Shown here in pieces: positions 13,101-23,788 of a stretch of DNA of 64,000 nucleotides. Under the pieces are notes generated by a model. It searched no databases, was not told where the DNA came from, and saw only the letters and a program-made list of their open reading frames with translations. The stretch is taken from positions 31,070,949-31,134,948 of the forward strand of contig CM119263.1 in assembly GCA_051294375.1 (NCBI GenBank). The letters are read 5' to 3'. Made by a program: the position numbers and the translations under genes. Position 1 is the first letter of the stretch; every line of letters starts with the position of its first letter. This DNA is from Paraspadella gotoi. Its lineage: Eukaryota; Chaetognatha.

Positions 13101-16100
13101 GGAAGCGAAAGAATTACATGGGTATAAAACTTTAAAATACAGTCTTTGTTTTATTTCTTTCATTTCGTTGCGTAGGTAATAAAGTAGTTTTTATTTTTAT
13201 TTTATACAATGAATGTAATTAGTATGAAAAACGGACATGTTTCGGCTATATTGTTAGCCTTATTTTCTCTTTCTCTCGGATCACCGGACGGCCGATCTCG
13301 AATTCAAACTCGCTGGCATAGAAAACCAATCAATTTTTCTGCAGTAAAAACTACAAAAATTGCTGCGCAAGTCTAGATTAAAAAAAAAATCTAAACAAAA
13401 CATAATAAAAAATTGTTCAGTAAATGGTCAGTCTTTTCACGTGACATTATATGACCATTTCTAGCCGCTTTTTAAGTCGCTGGCTGTAGAATAACTTACC
13501 CGAATCACAAAAATCAGCACGAATGATTTCCCCTCGATCATTTTACTCTCTCCCTCTTTTTCCTACCTCAATTTTAACTGACCCCGTACGATCACGTCTC
13601 TTTTTCCCGGGTCAACGTTAACATTCTCATGAGGCCTATCAAAGGTTCATAATTGTTTTTCTATAGAGTAAAATCTGATAATATTTTCTCATTCAAAACC
13701 GTCATTTAATTTTCGCCATTTATCTCTAATAAAAGCCCTTGATTTACATCCAAGATTTCCGAGTATGCGGAACCACAAGAGTATGTCCAACATTTATTTC
13801 TTCGATATTACGGCTCCGTTCTTCGATCGGCAACATTTTTTAAAACTTTTTCTCTCGGATTCTCCCCTCTCGAAAAACGCACGATCACGCAAGAGATCGT
13901 ACAGGCTTGAGGTTTTTTTTAATCATAATTAGTTAAAATTGATCATTCGTGAAGAATCAAATTTAAAAAACTTGTGGGCCTTCAGGAACCGTAGTTTTTA
14001 CTGTAAAAAATTTTTATTATTTTCTATGCCTCGAGGGTCGCGCGTTTGATGCGTCGGCCGTAGGATGAATAGGCTTTGAAAACAAATTTAACATGGAGCA
14101 AGGATTTCTAAATTTCAAAGAATGTAAATGTTGAATAAATGACGAATAAATCGTGAATAAGTTTTTCATAAAGAATAAATGAATGGCCAAATAAATGTAC
14201 AAAAAAATTGTTTTGAAAATCCTTAGATTCCGTAAAAACTATGGTTTCATATGGCCGATCTTTTACTGATAAACGATTATGATAAAAAATGTCATGAGAA
14301 AGCTACTAGAACGGTAAAAAGACTGGGTTGAAAAGGTCAACTGAAACGACCGAGGAAAAATGACCGGTCCCAAAATCTTTCAATTACTTAATAATTATTT
14401 ATCTTATTGAAGGCAGAATAATCAGGAAACTTTGTTTACAAACAACGATTTATTTAAAACGGACATGTTTTGGCTCTAATTGCAAGACTTCATCAGCGCG
14501 AAATACGTAGATTGTAATAATTTTTTTGGAGAGAGAGAGAAAGGAAAAAAGAGAGAGAAATACAAAAAAATTTAGAGAGGAGAGATATTAGAGATGAGGA
14601 CAGCTGAAGATAAGGTCAGATAGGAATGGAAGAACAATGTTGCACCGAATTGTATGTCTCCAAGAGGCATAAAGTATGACGAACATAAGATGGGAGGCGT
14701 TTTTACGATCTTTTCCTAGATGTTAGTGTAGCAGAATAATTTGTGGTTCATTTCAAATGAGATTGAGTTCTTCAATCTCATTTACATATTGTAGTGGTTT
14801 AGACCATTTCTCATATCTTTTCATACAGTTTTCATAATAGTCTTGTTTTATGGATTTAGCAATAGTTTTAATAGATTTTAATAATGATTTAGTTTTCCAA
14901 TTATTATTCAAATATTTCATAGTAGTATTGTTGCTTTATAAATGGAAGTATTTTTCTTGTTCAAGTAGAACAGCAAAAAGAACAATGCGAGCATTCTACC
15001 ACTAACCATAAGGTCAACAATAAATAATAATATAAGATGCCCCCCGTTAGATTAGCTACTGTAATACTTCAGTATCTAAAATCTAAATGTTCAAGTAAAA
15101 TTTAAGAACTCGAAAACAATTGAAGAGCCTTTTGTTTTCAGATAGTTCCGCTAGGGAAATAACAAAGAAATAAAGAGAAGGAAAAAAATCATATTAATTT
15201 AATCGTTTTAAATTGTTCGCAAAGAATTGTCAACATATTTTGTTCAATTGTTATGGTAATTATTTTATAAAATGTTAGTTACATCTAAAATTTACGTCCC
15301 CGCTGGAATCGAGCGGTGCTCCGACCCCTATTAATGGTTTGAAGGCTACTAGACTGGCTTCTTGGTAAGACTAATGAACTAGAGAGTTAGGCTTGCAATG
15401 TATTCAAGTATAGACCTAAGATAGCATTTACATGTTATTATCTTAATGAGTGCTAAACCTAAGTGTTGAGCTAGTCGACCCTTGTAATCCTAGCTGACTA
15501 AGGGGTACTTCTCTGAGAATGTTTTTCTTACTAAACATAGAAAGGTCAGCTGGAATCACAAGAATAATTAAAGTTGTAAACTAGCAATTATGATTGAGGA
15601 ACTCGATCTCATTTCAGATAATTCCCAAATTAATCTGCTTCAGAGCGTCACAACCACAGGAAATTAAAACGTCCTCGTTTTATAAAGTTCTTGACAAAAC
15701 GCAATGGATGAAAGTTCCTTTATTGTATGAGAGAAACGATGAGTGGTTGGCGATAAGATGACCACAAATTGTAGATGAGAAATTAACGATTGATGAAAGG
15801 TTGGAGATAAGGAAAATTTGATGATGAAAAGATCACAAATTGAAGATGAGGTGAAGAGAAAATTGGAGATGAAATGATCGCAAAAATTAGAAACCAGTTG
15901 TAGAAAATAGATTAGAAGATAACGAATGTTTCTTTTATACAAATTTAATAAAAATTAGAAAACACTTACCAATGGTGCCGATCAAAGGCAGGCAAGGCTT
16001 GATATCGTTTTGGAAATTTATAAAATGTGGTACCCCTTTTTTGTGACCAGAATCTGTTCCCACCAAAGTACTCGATCGAATTTTATGAAATTTTACATAT

Positions 16101-18186
16101 ACAGTCCTAATGACGATATAAATGGAACTATCGAGGCGAATTTTGATATTCAACCCCTGACAAGAGATACAGGGTCCTGGGGCTGGACCCCTGGGGGGCC
16201 AAAAAAGGCTAAATTTTTTTTTTTTTTTTTTTAATATTGACGTCTTAAACATGTAAAAAAACATTTTAAAACTAAAATTGATAAATTTTCAATAATTAAG
16301 CATTTTTTGAAGATGCATGGTTCATCGTTTTACTTCCAATTTTCCAAAATTATTCCAAATCTGACTTGAACAGCTGATGTTCATGTAGATGAAAATTAAG
16401 GTAAACTAACATTTTTGAGGTAATAAATAGGTTTTTGTGTAAGAGTAAACGTCTGTGCAACTGTTCAAAACAAATATATTTGAAAAATTTGTAAAAAAAT
16501 TTTGACCATTTTTTGCCCCAATGTGTGACCCCCAGAGGGCCCATATCTCGGCTCAGGGGTCAATTATTGAAATTCGCCTCAATATTTCTATTTGTATTCA
16601 CATAGAGATTGTTCATTCCAAATTTCAATAAATTTGGTCCAGTAGTTTTCTCAGAACGTGTTCTGGTCACAAAAAAAGGGTACTATGGCAACAGCCGGGT
16701 TGCCTGTGATGCCCATTGGGATGGGGCATCTCACTGTTGGCTTTGGGGGCTTCCGACCCTCAGTGACGCCTCCAGTCACTGGCGCGGTTACCCTAGGACG
16801 GTCTCGCTTTGCCAACGCAGAGGGAAGTCGTTAGGACTGTGGATGGAACACTATGCCTGGGATGGTGTGTTCCCCCTCTGAGCCAATGGATTTGGCTGAA
16901 GGATGGTGGACGTGAGGCGGTGTGAATATACCGCCACAGTACCACATTTTATAATATGAAGCCTTCTGTATATAATAGAAAGAAAAATAAGGAAAGAGAG
17001 CTTACCAATGGTGCATTAAAGCAGGCAAACCAAGATGGGAGAAAAGAATGAATCACGAACAAAACTATTGATATCTGGAATATTTTAAACCTTAGGGCAA
17101 CGGGGAGACATGTATGATGCCCTGGGTGTGAGGCATCTTCCATGTCACTGGCGTGTTTATGCCGACACCATCACATTTAACCAGCGTGACCGTGAGGGGA
17201 ATGAACCCGGAACTTACGCTTGGTGAACGAATACTTAGCTATCCAAGCCAATGGGACGAGCTGAGCTATACGGAAGGCGAATTCGCCACAACCTACTGCT
17301 TATCAAAATAAATCAAAATACGACGACATATAAATAAGATTGAGACACAAACTCTGCCACTTGATTCCATTTCTTTCCCTTCTTTTCTCCCCACCCTCTC
17401 CAGGAAGTTGGCCTCTACCATTTGGGCGAGTTTGTCAACGTCTTCCGCCACGGTTCCCTCGTCATGCAGAACTTGGGCGAGTCAGCGATGCCGACCCAGG
17501 GCTCCGTCCTCTTCGGCACCGTCAACGGCACCGTCGGACTCGTGACCCAATTCCCCGCTGAGCACTTCAACTTCCTCAAGGAGATCCAGGACCGGCTGGC
17601 CAAGGTCATCCGCAGCGTGGGCAAAATCGAACACGCCTTCTGGAGATCGTTTCACACCGAGAGAAAGACGGAGCAGACGAGCGGATTCTTGGACGGAGAT
17701 CTCATCGAGAGTTTCCTCGATTTGAGTCGAGACAAGATGTTGGAAGTCTGTCAGGGGCTGCAGGTGATGTAAGGGAGGCTGCAGGTGGCAGGTCTGCAGT
17801 TGATGTAGAGGAGGCTGCAGGTGATGTAGGGGTCGGCTGCAAGTAGCAGGGATGCAGTTGTAGGAGAGGGGGAAGATGACGAAAAATTGGATGCTCGCTG
17901 ACGGAAAAGAAAAATGTAAATATTCGGTTGTATTAAAAATATGAAAATTATAAAAATGTTTTAATTTATCGGTCTCCTTCATTTATCATTTTGGGCTCTA
18001 TTTTTGATATTTGTTATTAACTTTATATTAATTATACGTTCCCTTTCTTCCCCATTTTTTCAGATTCCCTTTTCGACGAGTACGGATTCTACGAGTCAAG
18101 CCACGCCCACCAACGAATCGTGCAAAAAGGAAGCCACGCCCGAGGATTTGATCAAAATCATCGAAGAATTGAATCGAATTCATTAA
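7150..18186 (+). CDS. DDB1: DNA damage-binding protein 1, 3' part (12 exons)
   Basis: DDB1 is the WD40 adaptor that couples substrate receptors to the CUL4-RING ubiquitin ligase and binds damaged DNA with DDB2. Twelve exons join in frame into the C-terminal ~648 residues of an expected ~1140: 7150-7287, 7354-7516, 9526-9701, 9860-10057, 10215-10367, 10674-10773, 10868-11004, 11190-11361, 11930-12018, 12115-12252, 17404-17763, 18064-18186. Hallmarks are the [18 protein letters not shown] segment, [46 protein letters not shown] and the C-terminal NRIH, all near-identical to animal DDB1. The residues for propellers A and B should lie upstream but are not seen before 7150. Those exons are beyond the window, in the gap, or misassembled. 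Intron 10 (12253-17403) is unusually long and full of repeats. Confidence 0.97.
8100..8224. repeat. 20-bp perfect inverted repeat in a DDB1 intron
   Basis: AATTCTATGAGAGGGATTTT at 8100-8119 is repeated as its exact reverse complement at 8205-8224, enclosing 85 bp of AT-rich DNA. It may be a miniature inverted-repeat element or a hairpin in the DDB1 intron. No target duplication was identified. Confidence 0.7.
12286..12380 (+). repeat. Intronic ~100-bp repeat, copy 1
   Basis: Contains CCTTAAACCACC, TGTCCAAAGTCAGGGGCAAG, AGCTTATTTATTAAATGAAT and CAATTTCATA in the same order as copies at 22116-22448 (split), 42736-42847 and 53461-53557. This copy begins 34 bp after the DDB1 exon 10 donor. All four copies have the same orientation as their host genes. 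Confidence 0.8.
13231..13260 (-). repeat. Relic of a hammerhead-like ribozyme core (3' half)
   Basis: On the minus strand a 5-bp stem GGCTA/TAGCC with a 6-base loop is followed directly by GAAACATGTCCG, the same tail as in the better cores of this window. The preceding CTGATGA box is degraded to an A-rich sequence, so this copy should be inactive. Confidence 0.5.
14461..14497 (-). repeat. Relic of a hammerhead-like ribozyme core (mutated GAAA box)
   Basis: The minus strand reads CTGATGA (14496-14490), about 15 bases able to form a weak stem, then AAAAC in place of GAAAC, then ATGTCCG. The first box is intact, but the invariant G of the GAAA box is changed to A, so cleavage is not expected. 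Confidence 0.5.
14728..14794 (+). repeat. 67-bp hairpin element, type copy
   Basis: Starts GTAGCAGAATAATTTGTGG and ends CATATTGTAG. Its core is a perfect 12-bp stem, AAATGAGATTGA (14755-14766) and TCAATCTCATTT (14772-14783), with a 5-base loop. Equal-length copies lie at 18731-18797 (+) and 38374-38440 (-), with fragments elsewhere, all inside introns. Confidence 0.8.
15591..15650 (-). repeat. 67-bp hairpin element, partial copy
   Basis: The minus strand carries the AAATGAGATCGAGTTCCTCAAT part preceded by a diverged form of the AGAATAATTTGTGG end. It lies in the long DDB1 intron. Confidence 0.6.
15965..17031. repeat. Fold-back element with ~200-bp imperfect arms and flanking direct repeats
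   Basis: The left arm (about 15993-16205) and right arm (about 16515-16682, continuing at 16939-16957) are imperfect inverted copies. Shared words include TATAAAATGTGGTAC, TTTTGTGACCAGAA, GAGGCGAATTT and an ACCCCTG / GGGGTC core. The spacer 16206-16514 is AT-rich and non-coding. A 256-bp element is inserted in the right arm. Outside the arms, CTTACCAATGGTGC followed by a diverged AAAGGCAGGCAA occurs in direct orientation at 15965 and 17001, which may be the duplicated flank. No transposase is present. Confidence 0.7.
16683..16938 (+). mobile_element. 256-bp non-autonomous element, copy 1
   Basis: Begins CTATGGCAACAGCC and ends TATACCGCCACA. It is flanked by the 3-bp direct repeat GTA (16680-16682 and 16939-16941). 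The empty site can be read from the opposite arm of the fold-back element (GGTACCACATTTTATA-like), which proves insertion. The ends have only a loose inverted match (TATGGC against TGTGGC). Near one end GGCGGT and ACCGCC form a short hairpin. No coding capacity. Confidence 0.85.
17092..17290 (-). mobile_element. Diverged relative of the 256-bp element with tRNA-like boxes
   Basis: On the plus strand it has GGGCAAC, GATGCCC, GAGGCATCT, TCACTGGCG and a terminal CGCCACA, in the same order as the 256-bp element. Read on the minus strand, the other end contains TAGCTCAGCTCG, like a tRNA A box, and CGGGTTCATTCC, like a B box, about 60 bases apart. The element ends in the palindrome GGCGAATTCGCC. 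This suggests the family is, or has absorbed, a tRNA-derived SINE. Pol III activity is not proven. Confidence 0.5.
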
Positions 18187-18210
18187 CAATTTTTATTTAA
18201 AAAAAAAACA

Positions 18211-18216
18211 AATAAA
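18211..18216 (+). promoter_or_regulatory. Likely DDB1 polyadenylation signal
   Basis: AATAAA lies 24 bp after the DDB1 stop codon; a second near-copy follows within 10 bp. The next gene's start codon is only 163 bp further on. Confidence 0.55.
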
Positions 18217-18378
18217 CAATAAACATAACTGAAAGACTAACATAATTACATTACGATGTTTCGACGTTCCTCCCCCTCATCATCCCTGTTGCCATATTTT
18301 TTTTTTTATCTAAACAATGTTTTGTTTTATTTCTCTCACCAGAGGCGCTCGGATAACTAGTTTCCCACCTTAAAAACA

Positions 18379-20042
18379 ATGTGTACGTTAACTTTTTCGC
18401 TCATCTTTTTCTCCCAAACTCTCCTCTTTCCCACCGTCCGCCCACGCGCCATCCTTCCCACCGCGAAGGCACCACCGGACGATCCGCTTAAGCGTTCCGA
18501 GAACGTTCTTTTCAAGCGTCCCGTCGACGATCCCCTCCACTTCCCAATCAAACATGAAGACTCGCCCAAACCGTCCGACCCCGACCCTCGCCTTCAAGGC
18601 CTCCCAGCCCCCGTCGTCGATCAGGTCAAGAACGACAAAGAGATCGACGACCTTCTCCCTCCCGATCACATCGACGCCGTCCGCCTCGAACAGGACGGCG
18701 ACCTTAACCAGGATTTCCACAAGGAGGTTTGTGGCGGAGTAACTTGTGATTTAATTCAAATAAGATTTAGCTCTTCGATCTCATTTGCATATTGGAGCAT
18801 TTTAGATTATTACTTTTATTTTTTGATTCGGTAAAGATTTCAATTTCCAAATAATATTTAGATATTTTATTGTTTGTTTTGGTGGAAACAACGGCAAATT
18901 TATTAGAAATAACAAGGGAATGTTTCGACTAAGTTGATCAACTTCACAAATGGATGTACTTTTCTCATTTTGAAAGACTGCCTCATGGTTATTTTTAAAG
19001 GTTAGGATATTAAGATTTTAGCGTCGGTGTTAACCTCTGTAGTAGTATGTTCTCTTTCTGAGCTTAGTGCGAGCTTCTTCTACCAATTTTAAGATCTGTA
19101 AAGTGAGGAATGTTTCTGCCTCAGGTATTCCTCGGGAACCACGAGGATCTCGAGTCTCGTGGCGCCAACGAGACCGACAAACTCTTGGCCGTCATCTTCG
19201 ACAAAGTTGACGCAGATTCGGACGGCGCGTTGACGGAGCAAGAACTCGACGACTGGATCTCCGTCAAGATCAAGGAACACATCGACGAAGCCATTCGAGA
19301 GAACAAGGAGAAGTTCGAGACTCTGGACTCCGATAAGGACGGATACGTCTCCTGGAAGGATTATCTCAAGAACTTTCTCGTAGAAAGGAAGTTTCCGTCA
19401 GAGTTAGCGGAGAGACACACGGACGATTACGAGACGCTCAACTTGCCCGACGATCTTAAGGACAAAATCGCGCGATTTAGATTTAGGTCGGATTTGTTTG
19501 TTTGCCGTTGTCGTCGTCGTTTTTGTCCTTATATTTTTTTTTTTTTTTTTTTTTTGCTTTGTAGGTGGTCCGAGGCGGACGAGGAGCCCCAGGATAACCG
19601 ACTGACGGAATCCGAGTTCCTCGCCTTCATGCATCCCGAACACAGCGTGAAGATGCTGCAAATGTGGGTGACGGACATCATGCGCGGACTCGACGCGGAC
19701 GGTGACAATGAAATCACCGAAGCCGAGTTCGCCGCTTTGCCCGAAGGACAAGTGGACGAGCAATGGGAAGAGACTGATCGAAACTGGCAGGCGCAGCGTC
19801 GACGCGAATTCGTCGACGCAATCGATCTGAACGGAGACGGGAAAGTCACTAAGGACGAACTTACCCTCTACGTCGATCCTAAAAACTCCAAGCACGCCAA
19901 GGATGAGGCGCACAATCTCATCGAACTCGTGGACGCGGACCGGGACGACAAACTCTCTCTATCGGAACTGCTTGCCAGGAAGGACATCATTCTTTTTTCC
20001 AAGATGGTCGACACGGGACGGAGTCTGCACGACGAGTTTTGA
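18379..20042 (+). CDS. SDF4: 45 kDa calcium-binding protein (Cab45/SDF4), Golgi EF-hand protein
   Basis: SDF4/Cab45 is a CREC-family luminal Golgi protein that sorts secretory cargo in a calcium-dependent way. Exons 18379-18726, 19125-19486 and 19565-20042 encode 395 residues (human 362). An N-terminal hydrophobic stretch, CTLTFSLIFFSQTLLF, is a plausible signal peptide. EF-hand loops follow: DADSDGALTEQE, DSDKDGYVSWKD, a degenerate one before EFLAFMHPEHS, DADGDNEITEAE, DLNGDGKVTKDE and DADRDDKLSLSE. The C-terminus RSLHDEF matches the family's HEEF end and there is no HDEL, so ER retention is not expected. The 78-bp second intron has no stop in frame. Its start codon is 193 bp after the DDB1 stop, with a strong acceptor-like TTTCTCTCACCAG ending at 18342. 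Confidence 0.93.
18731..18797 (+). repeat. 67-bp hairpin element in SDF4 intron 1
   Basis: A diverged full-length copy that starts 4 bp after the SDF4 exon 1 donor. It keeps the CTCTTCGATCTCATTTGCAT part and the overall 67-bp length, but its left stem is mutated. Confidence 0.65.
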
Positions 20043-21453
20043 GAGGGAAAAACATCTTCTTTTCTTTCTTTTAGATTTAGATTTATTTATGAAAAATTCT
20101 AGAAACGGACGCGAAGTTAGTTTTAGTTAAGGTGAGTAGTAGATAATAATTTAAATGATAGTAAATTTAAGTACTAATATTATAGTAATTTCTGAATAGT
20201 ATTCTTTCGCGATTCGATCGGAAGAAGAAAAGGGGATTGAAAAAAGAACTAGCCTAATTAATAAATATTTGAGACAAAATTAAAAGATGGCGCTTCCGAG
20301 TTTCCTGTGAAAGTGTAACACCCGAGGCTTGTTTTCGGCCAATTGAACTTTTAAATGAAAGATGCCATCTATTTTCTTTTATGGTTTTTCCCTCAAATGC
20401 TTAATCTGATGTTGAAAAAAGGGCTGTGTTAAGGGAAGAAAATTTCGCCTTTAAATTCCAAGGATGAGATTTCGACTCCTTTTGCAAAGGCCGTGTTTGA
20501 ATTGTGAGCTGGTCAAAGTTTTGATCGCGGTCAACCCTGAACTGTCGCGGATGTGGGCGTAAAGGAGATCACTTCAAATTGTACAAATACAGGATTTTTT
20601 GGTGTCGTAACTGAAACAAAGAATGAATTTATAACTGTTTGGATTCAAGAAAATCACTCTGCGGGAAGGCTGGCTGTAAAATAGTTATATTTTTGAATTG
20701 TAAGTGAAGAAGTACTTATGTAGCAGATTATTATTATTATTATTATTATTATTACTTATTAGTCTAAGGCGTTAGCATATGTAATTTTTTATTTGTTTTG
20801 ACGGTAAAGAAATATTTTTATATAATTAAACTACTTTTTTATTTTGTTGCTGTTTTTCGTTACTGAATACTGATGGTGATACCAAATAAATCGTATTTTA
20901 AGATTTCCATTAGAATTAATTATTGTATGAATCCGGAATCTGAATATTTTGTATCTTGAAAAGAATAACCTTAACGTCCATACGATTACAAAACATCATC
21001 CCACCTTTGTTGATTTTTAGCGAATTTTTTCCGAATTCTCCATCGAAATACATATTATGTACTCGATCCCGATTTGAGTCCCAAATCGGATGACTTGATC
21101 CTCTTCGTTCTTCGATCGAGATCATTTCCATCAACATTGCTCGATCGCACTAAAGTTTTGTCGCGCTTTGAAGACAAATCCGTGATTAGCGAGAGAGAGA
21201 ATCCTTTATTTTTCAGTTGCCTCGCGTCCCTCGATTGGATAAACTCGGAAGAAGAAGAAGAAGAAGAAGAAGAAGAAGAAGAAGAAGCCGATTCCCTTTG
21301 AGTTAAGATCTAAAAAAAATGTGTGAAAGAACTTAACACCTTTCGCTCTCAGAGAGACAGAGACGATTCCCCGGCCGGCCGTCGGCTAAAGAAACTATGA
21401 ATTTTTGAACGAACATATTTTTAATCGATTAATAAACTTAACTAACGGTCGTC
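20043..21453. other. Intergenic spacer with TTA and GAA microsatellites
   Basis: No gene seen. A TTA run lies at about 20728-20755 and a GAA run at about 21246-21290. The latter is ~165 bp upstream of the SLC39A9 start and could sit in its promoter or 5' leader. Confidence 0.6.
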
Positions 21454-23788
21454 ATGGAAACCCAAACTGCCACGGAGGTCTTTTCCAACTCTTCCACCAT
21501 CGTCTTGCTGTCGTTGGCGATGCTGTTCGGGTGCTACTTAGCCGGAAGTATTCCTCTAGGTATATGTCCAAGCATTGACAGCAGTCGTTAACCCTCTTTA
21601 TATTTAGTTATTAGCATTTGATTAATTTATTTGGGGAAGCCTTTTCGCTCTCCGAGGATCGCCTCCATCTTGTCTCGGTGCTCGGTGCGGGTCTCTTGAT
21701 CGGTACGGCGTTGGCCGTCATCATCCCCGAGGGTGTCAACGCCCTCTACATGGACACCGCTCTCCATGACCAACACCACCACCATCATGACCTTCATTTC
21801 AGTCACGAGCACGCTCAAAGGTATCACCGCTCCTTTCTCTCACAGTGGATGAAGGTGAACTTCACAAAACTTGTCTTTTTCTCCCAGTGTCGTGTTGGAG
21901 CCAACGGATTCTCCGAAAAGAAAAGTCCTAGGTATTGCAGAGTCGAAGGTTTTTATTTTTAGACGAGAAAAGGAGAGAAGTTTAAAAAGATCATTTTCTG
22001 TTTAACTTTTTGGTCCAGCGGACAGCATTCCTTCTAAAATCGAGTTCAGTCAAAAAGAAGAACCCGTTAAAGAAATCGGCGATGTACATTCATTAATAGG
22101 TGAGCAGATGAAAATACAAAGTCAAGGGCAAGATAGCTTAAATATTTTAAATGAATGGATAATTTTGATATTGGTCGTTGTGGCGGTATAATCGCACCGC
22201 CTCACATCCACCATCGTTCAGCCAATCCCATTGGCTCGGTGGGGGAACGCACCATCCCAAGCGTTGCGTTCCATCCACAGTCCGAACGTCTTCCCTCTGC
22301 GTTGGCGAAGCGAGACCGCTCGAGGGTAACCGCGCCAGTGACAGGAGGCGTCACTGAGGATCGGAAGGCCCAAAGCCAACAGTGAGATGCCCCATCCCAA
22401 TGGGCATCACAGACAACTCGGCTGTTGCCATAGCGTAGCAATTTCATAAATAGAGTGATTATTCTTCTTGTCTCCACCAAGGTTTAACGCTAGTGTTGGG
22501 CTTCATCTTCATGATGTTGGTGGATCAGTTGTCGGCGAGCGCCGGACATTCTCACTCCGGCGACGGATCATCATCCTCTTCCTCTTCCAATATCACGGCG
22601 ACTCTTGGTCTCGTCGTCCACGCAGCCGCCGACGGAATCGCACTGGGTGAGGAAGAAGGATGGTTTATGGGGAAAGTGAAGGAGAAAAAAAGTTATCTGG
22701 GCAATATACATAGAATATGTGTATAGAGTATGTATATTATATATATTATACGTATATTATATAATATACATACATATCAAAATTGTAAAAAAATAAAATG
22801 AAATAATGAATGTAGCGTAAGAGGATAATCCATGAGTTATAATCTGAATTATTATCGTTTTATTTCAAGGCGCCGCTGCGCGGTCTTCTCACACTGATGT
22901 GGAGATGATCGTTTTTATTGCCATCATGTTGCACAAGGTAGGAAAGAGAGAAAGTGATTTCATCATCATCATCTTTCTCTACTTTTCATCTCTCCATCCC
23001 CCGCTCCCTTTTTTTGGCTTCCAGGCCCCCGCTGCTTTCGGCCTGGTGAGTTTCCTCCTCTCCGAAGGCCTCGATCGAGGGCGAATCAGGCGTCACCTGA
23101 TGATCTTCGCCGCTGCAGCGCCTATCACCGCCATCCTCACTTTTTTTGGTCTCAGTCAACAAGTAAGGCGGGGTGGGGGCGCGCAGGGTTGGGGTAAAAG
23201 GGGAATTGAAAAAGGGTCTTCCTCTAATTATACATAATCTTACGTAATCTTTGTTTAATTTTATGAGACGGAAACTTCTCAAGTGCGTTTTTTAAAAAAA
23301 AATAGTATTCAGTATTCTATAAACGAGTTACTTTTTAGTTTTTTTGGTTTTCTTAATAAATTTTTTTTATGGTTTCTTATTGCTGCCAGTTAACCTGTAC
23401 CCTTTCCACGTTTCTCACATTCAGAGCAAACGGAATCTATCTTCTAGTCACACGACTGGAGCTGCGATGCTCTTTAGTGCTGGCACTTTTCTCTACGTTT
23501 CTACAGTTCATGTTCTCCCCGAAATCGCGAGATTGAGGTCGGTGCTACAATATTTGATTGATTAGTACTTGAAATTTGTCAATTTTCATGTCAGTGAGAA
23601 GAATTGAAGTTTCTAGATTATTTATACAGTAAAATAAAACCTACAGGCCCAACAATCCCGGCAGCCCATCCTCGATGGAACTTGGAAAAGCCTCAACCGG
23701 CGTGGGTCATTTCAACAAGAAAGAACTCTTGGTCATCGTGGCGGGGGCCTTGCTTCCCATGCTACTCTCTTTGGGTCATCATCATTGA
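21454..23788 (+). CDS. SLC39A9: Zinc transporter ZIP9
   Basis: ZIP9 is a Golgi/plasma-membrane zinc importer. In vertebrates it also acts as a membrane androgen receptor. Nine exons: 21454-21559, 21640-21820, 21888-21931, 22019-22099, 22482-22646, 22870-22937, 23025-23162, 23425-23537, 23647-23788. They encode 345 residues (human 307). Seen in order: an N-terminal membrane segment, [21 protein letters not shown], a His-rich cytosolic loop with a run of five His, [14 protein letters not shown] (the metal-site helix), [20 protein letters not shown] and [19 protein letters not shown], ending GHHH. Each joins cleanly in frame. The loop is encoded by small exons 3 and 4 and is poorly conserved. 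Intron 4 carries a 256-bp element inserted within the ~100-bp intronic repeat. Confidence 0.95.
22116..22448 (+). repeat. Intronic ~100-bp repeat, copy 2, split by an insertion
   Basis: The left part (22116-22178) matches CAAAGTC..GGGCAAGATAGCTTA..AAATGAATGGATAA. The right part (22434-22448) supplies CAATTTCATA. The 256-bp element sits between them, dating that insertion after the repeat. Confidence 0.75.
22179..22433 (-). mobile_element. 256-bp non-autonomous element, copy 2
   Basis: A minus-strand copy running from CTATGGCAACAGC (at 22433) to CCGCCACA (at 22179). It is flanked by the direct repeat CGT at 22176-22178 and 22434-22436, so the target duplication is again 3 bp. It is inserted into another repeat within SLC39A9 intron 4. 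Confidence 0.85.

Larger units (their letters stand above)
12578..15306. repeat. Candidate DNA-transposon remnant bounded by 13-bp inverted repeats
   Basis: CCAGCGGGGACGT at 12578-12590 recurs as its exact reverse complement at 15294-15306. Starting one base in, CAGCG fits the loose YARNG start of hAT ends. However, I could not see an 8-bp target duplication or any transposase, and the 2.7-kb interior is non-coding. It could be chance or a decayed non-autonomous element. Confidence 0.3.

Noticed and set aside
12578-15306. A full hAT transposon bounded by CCAGCGGGGACGT
   Set aside because: The 13-bp inverted repeats are real, but no 8-bp target duplication and no transposase were seen; reported only as a weak candidate repeat.
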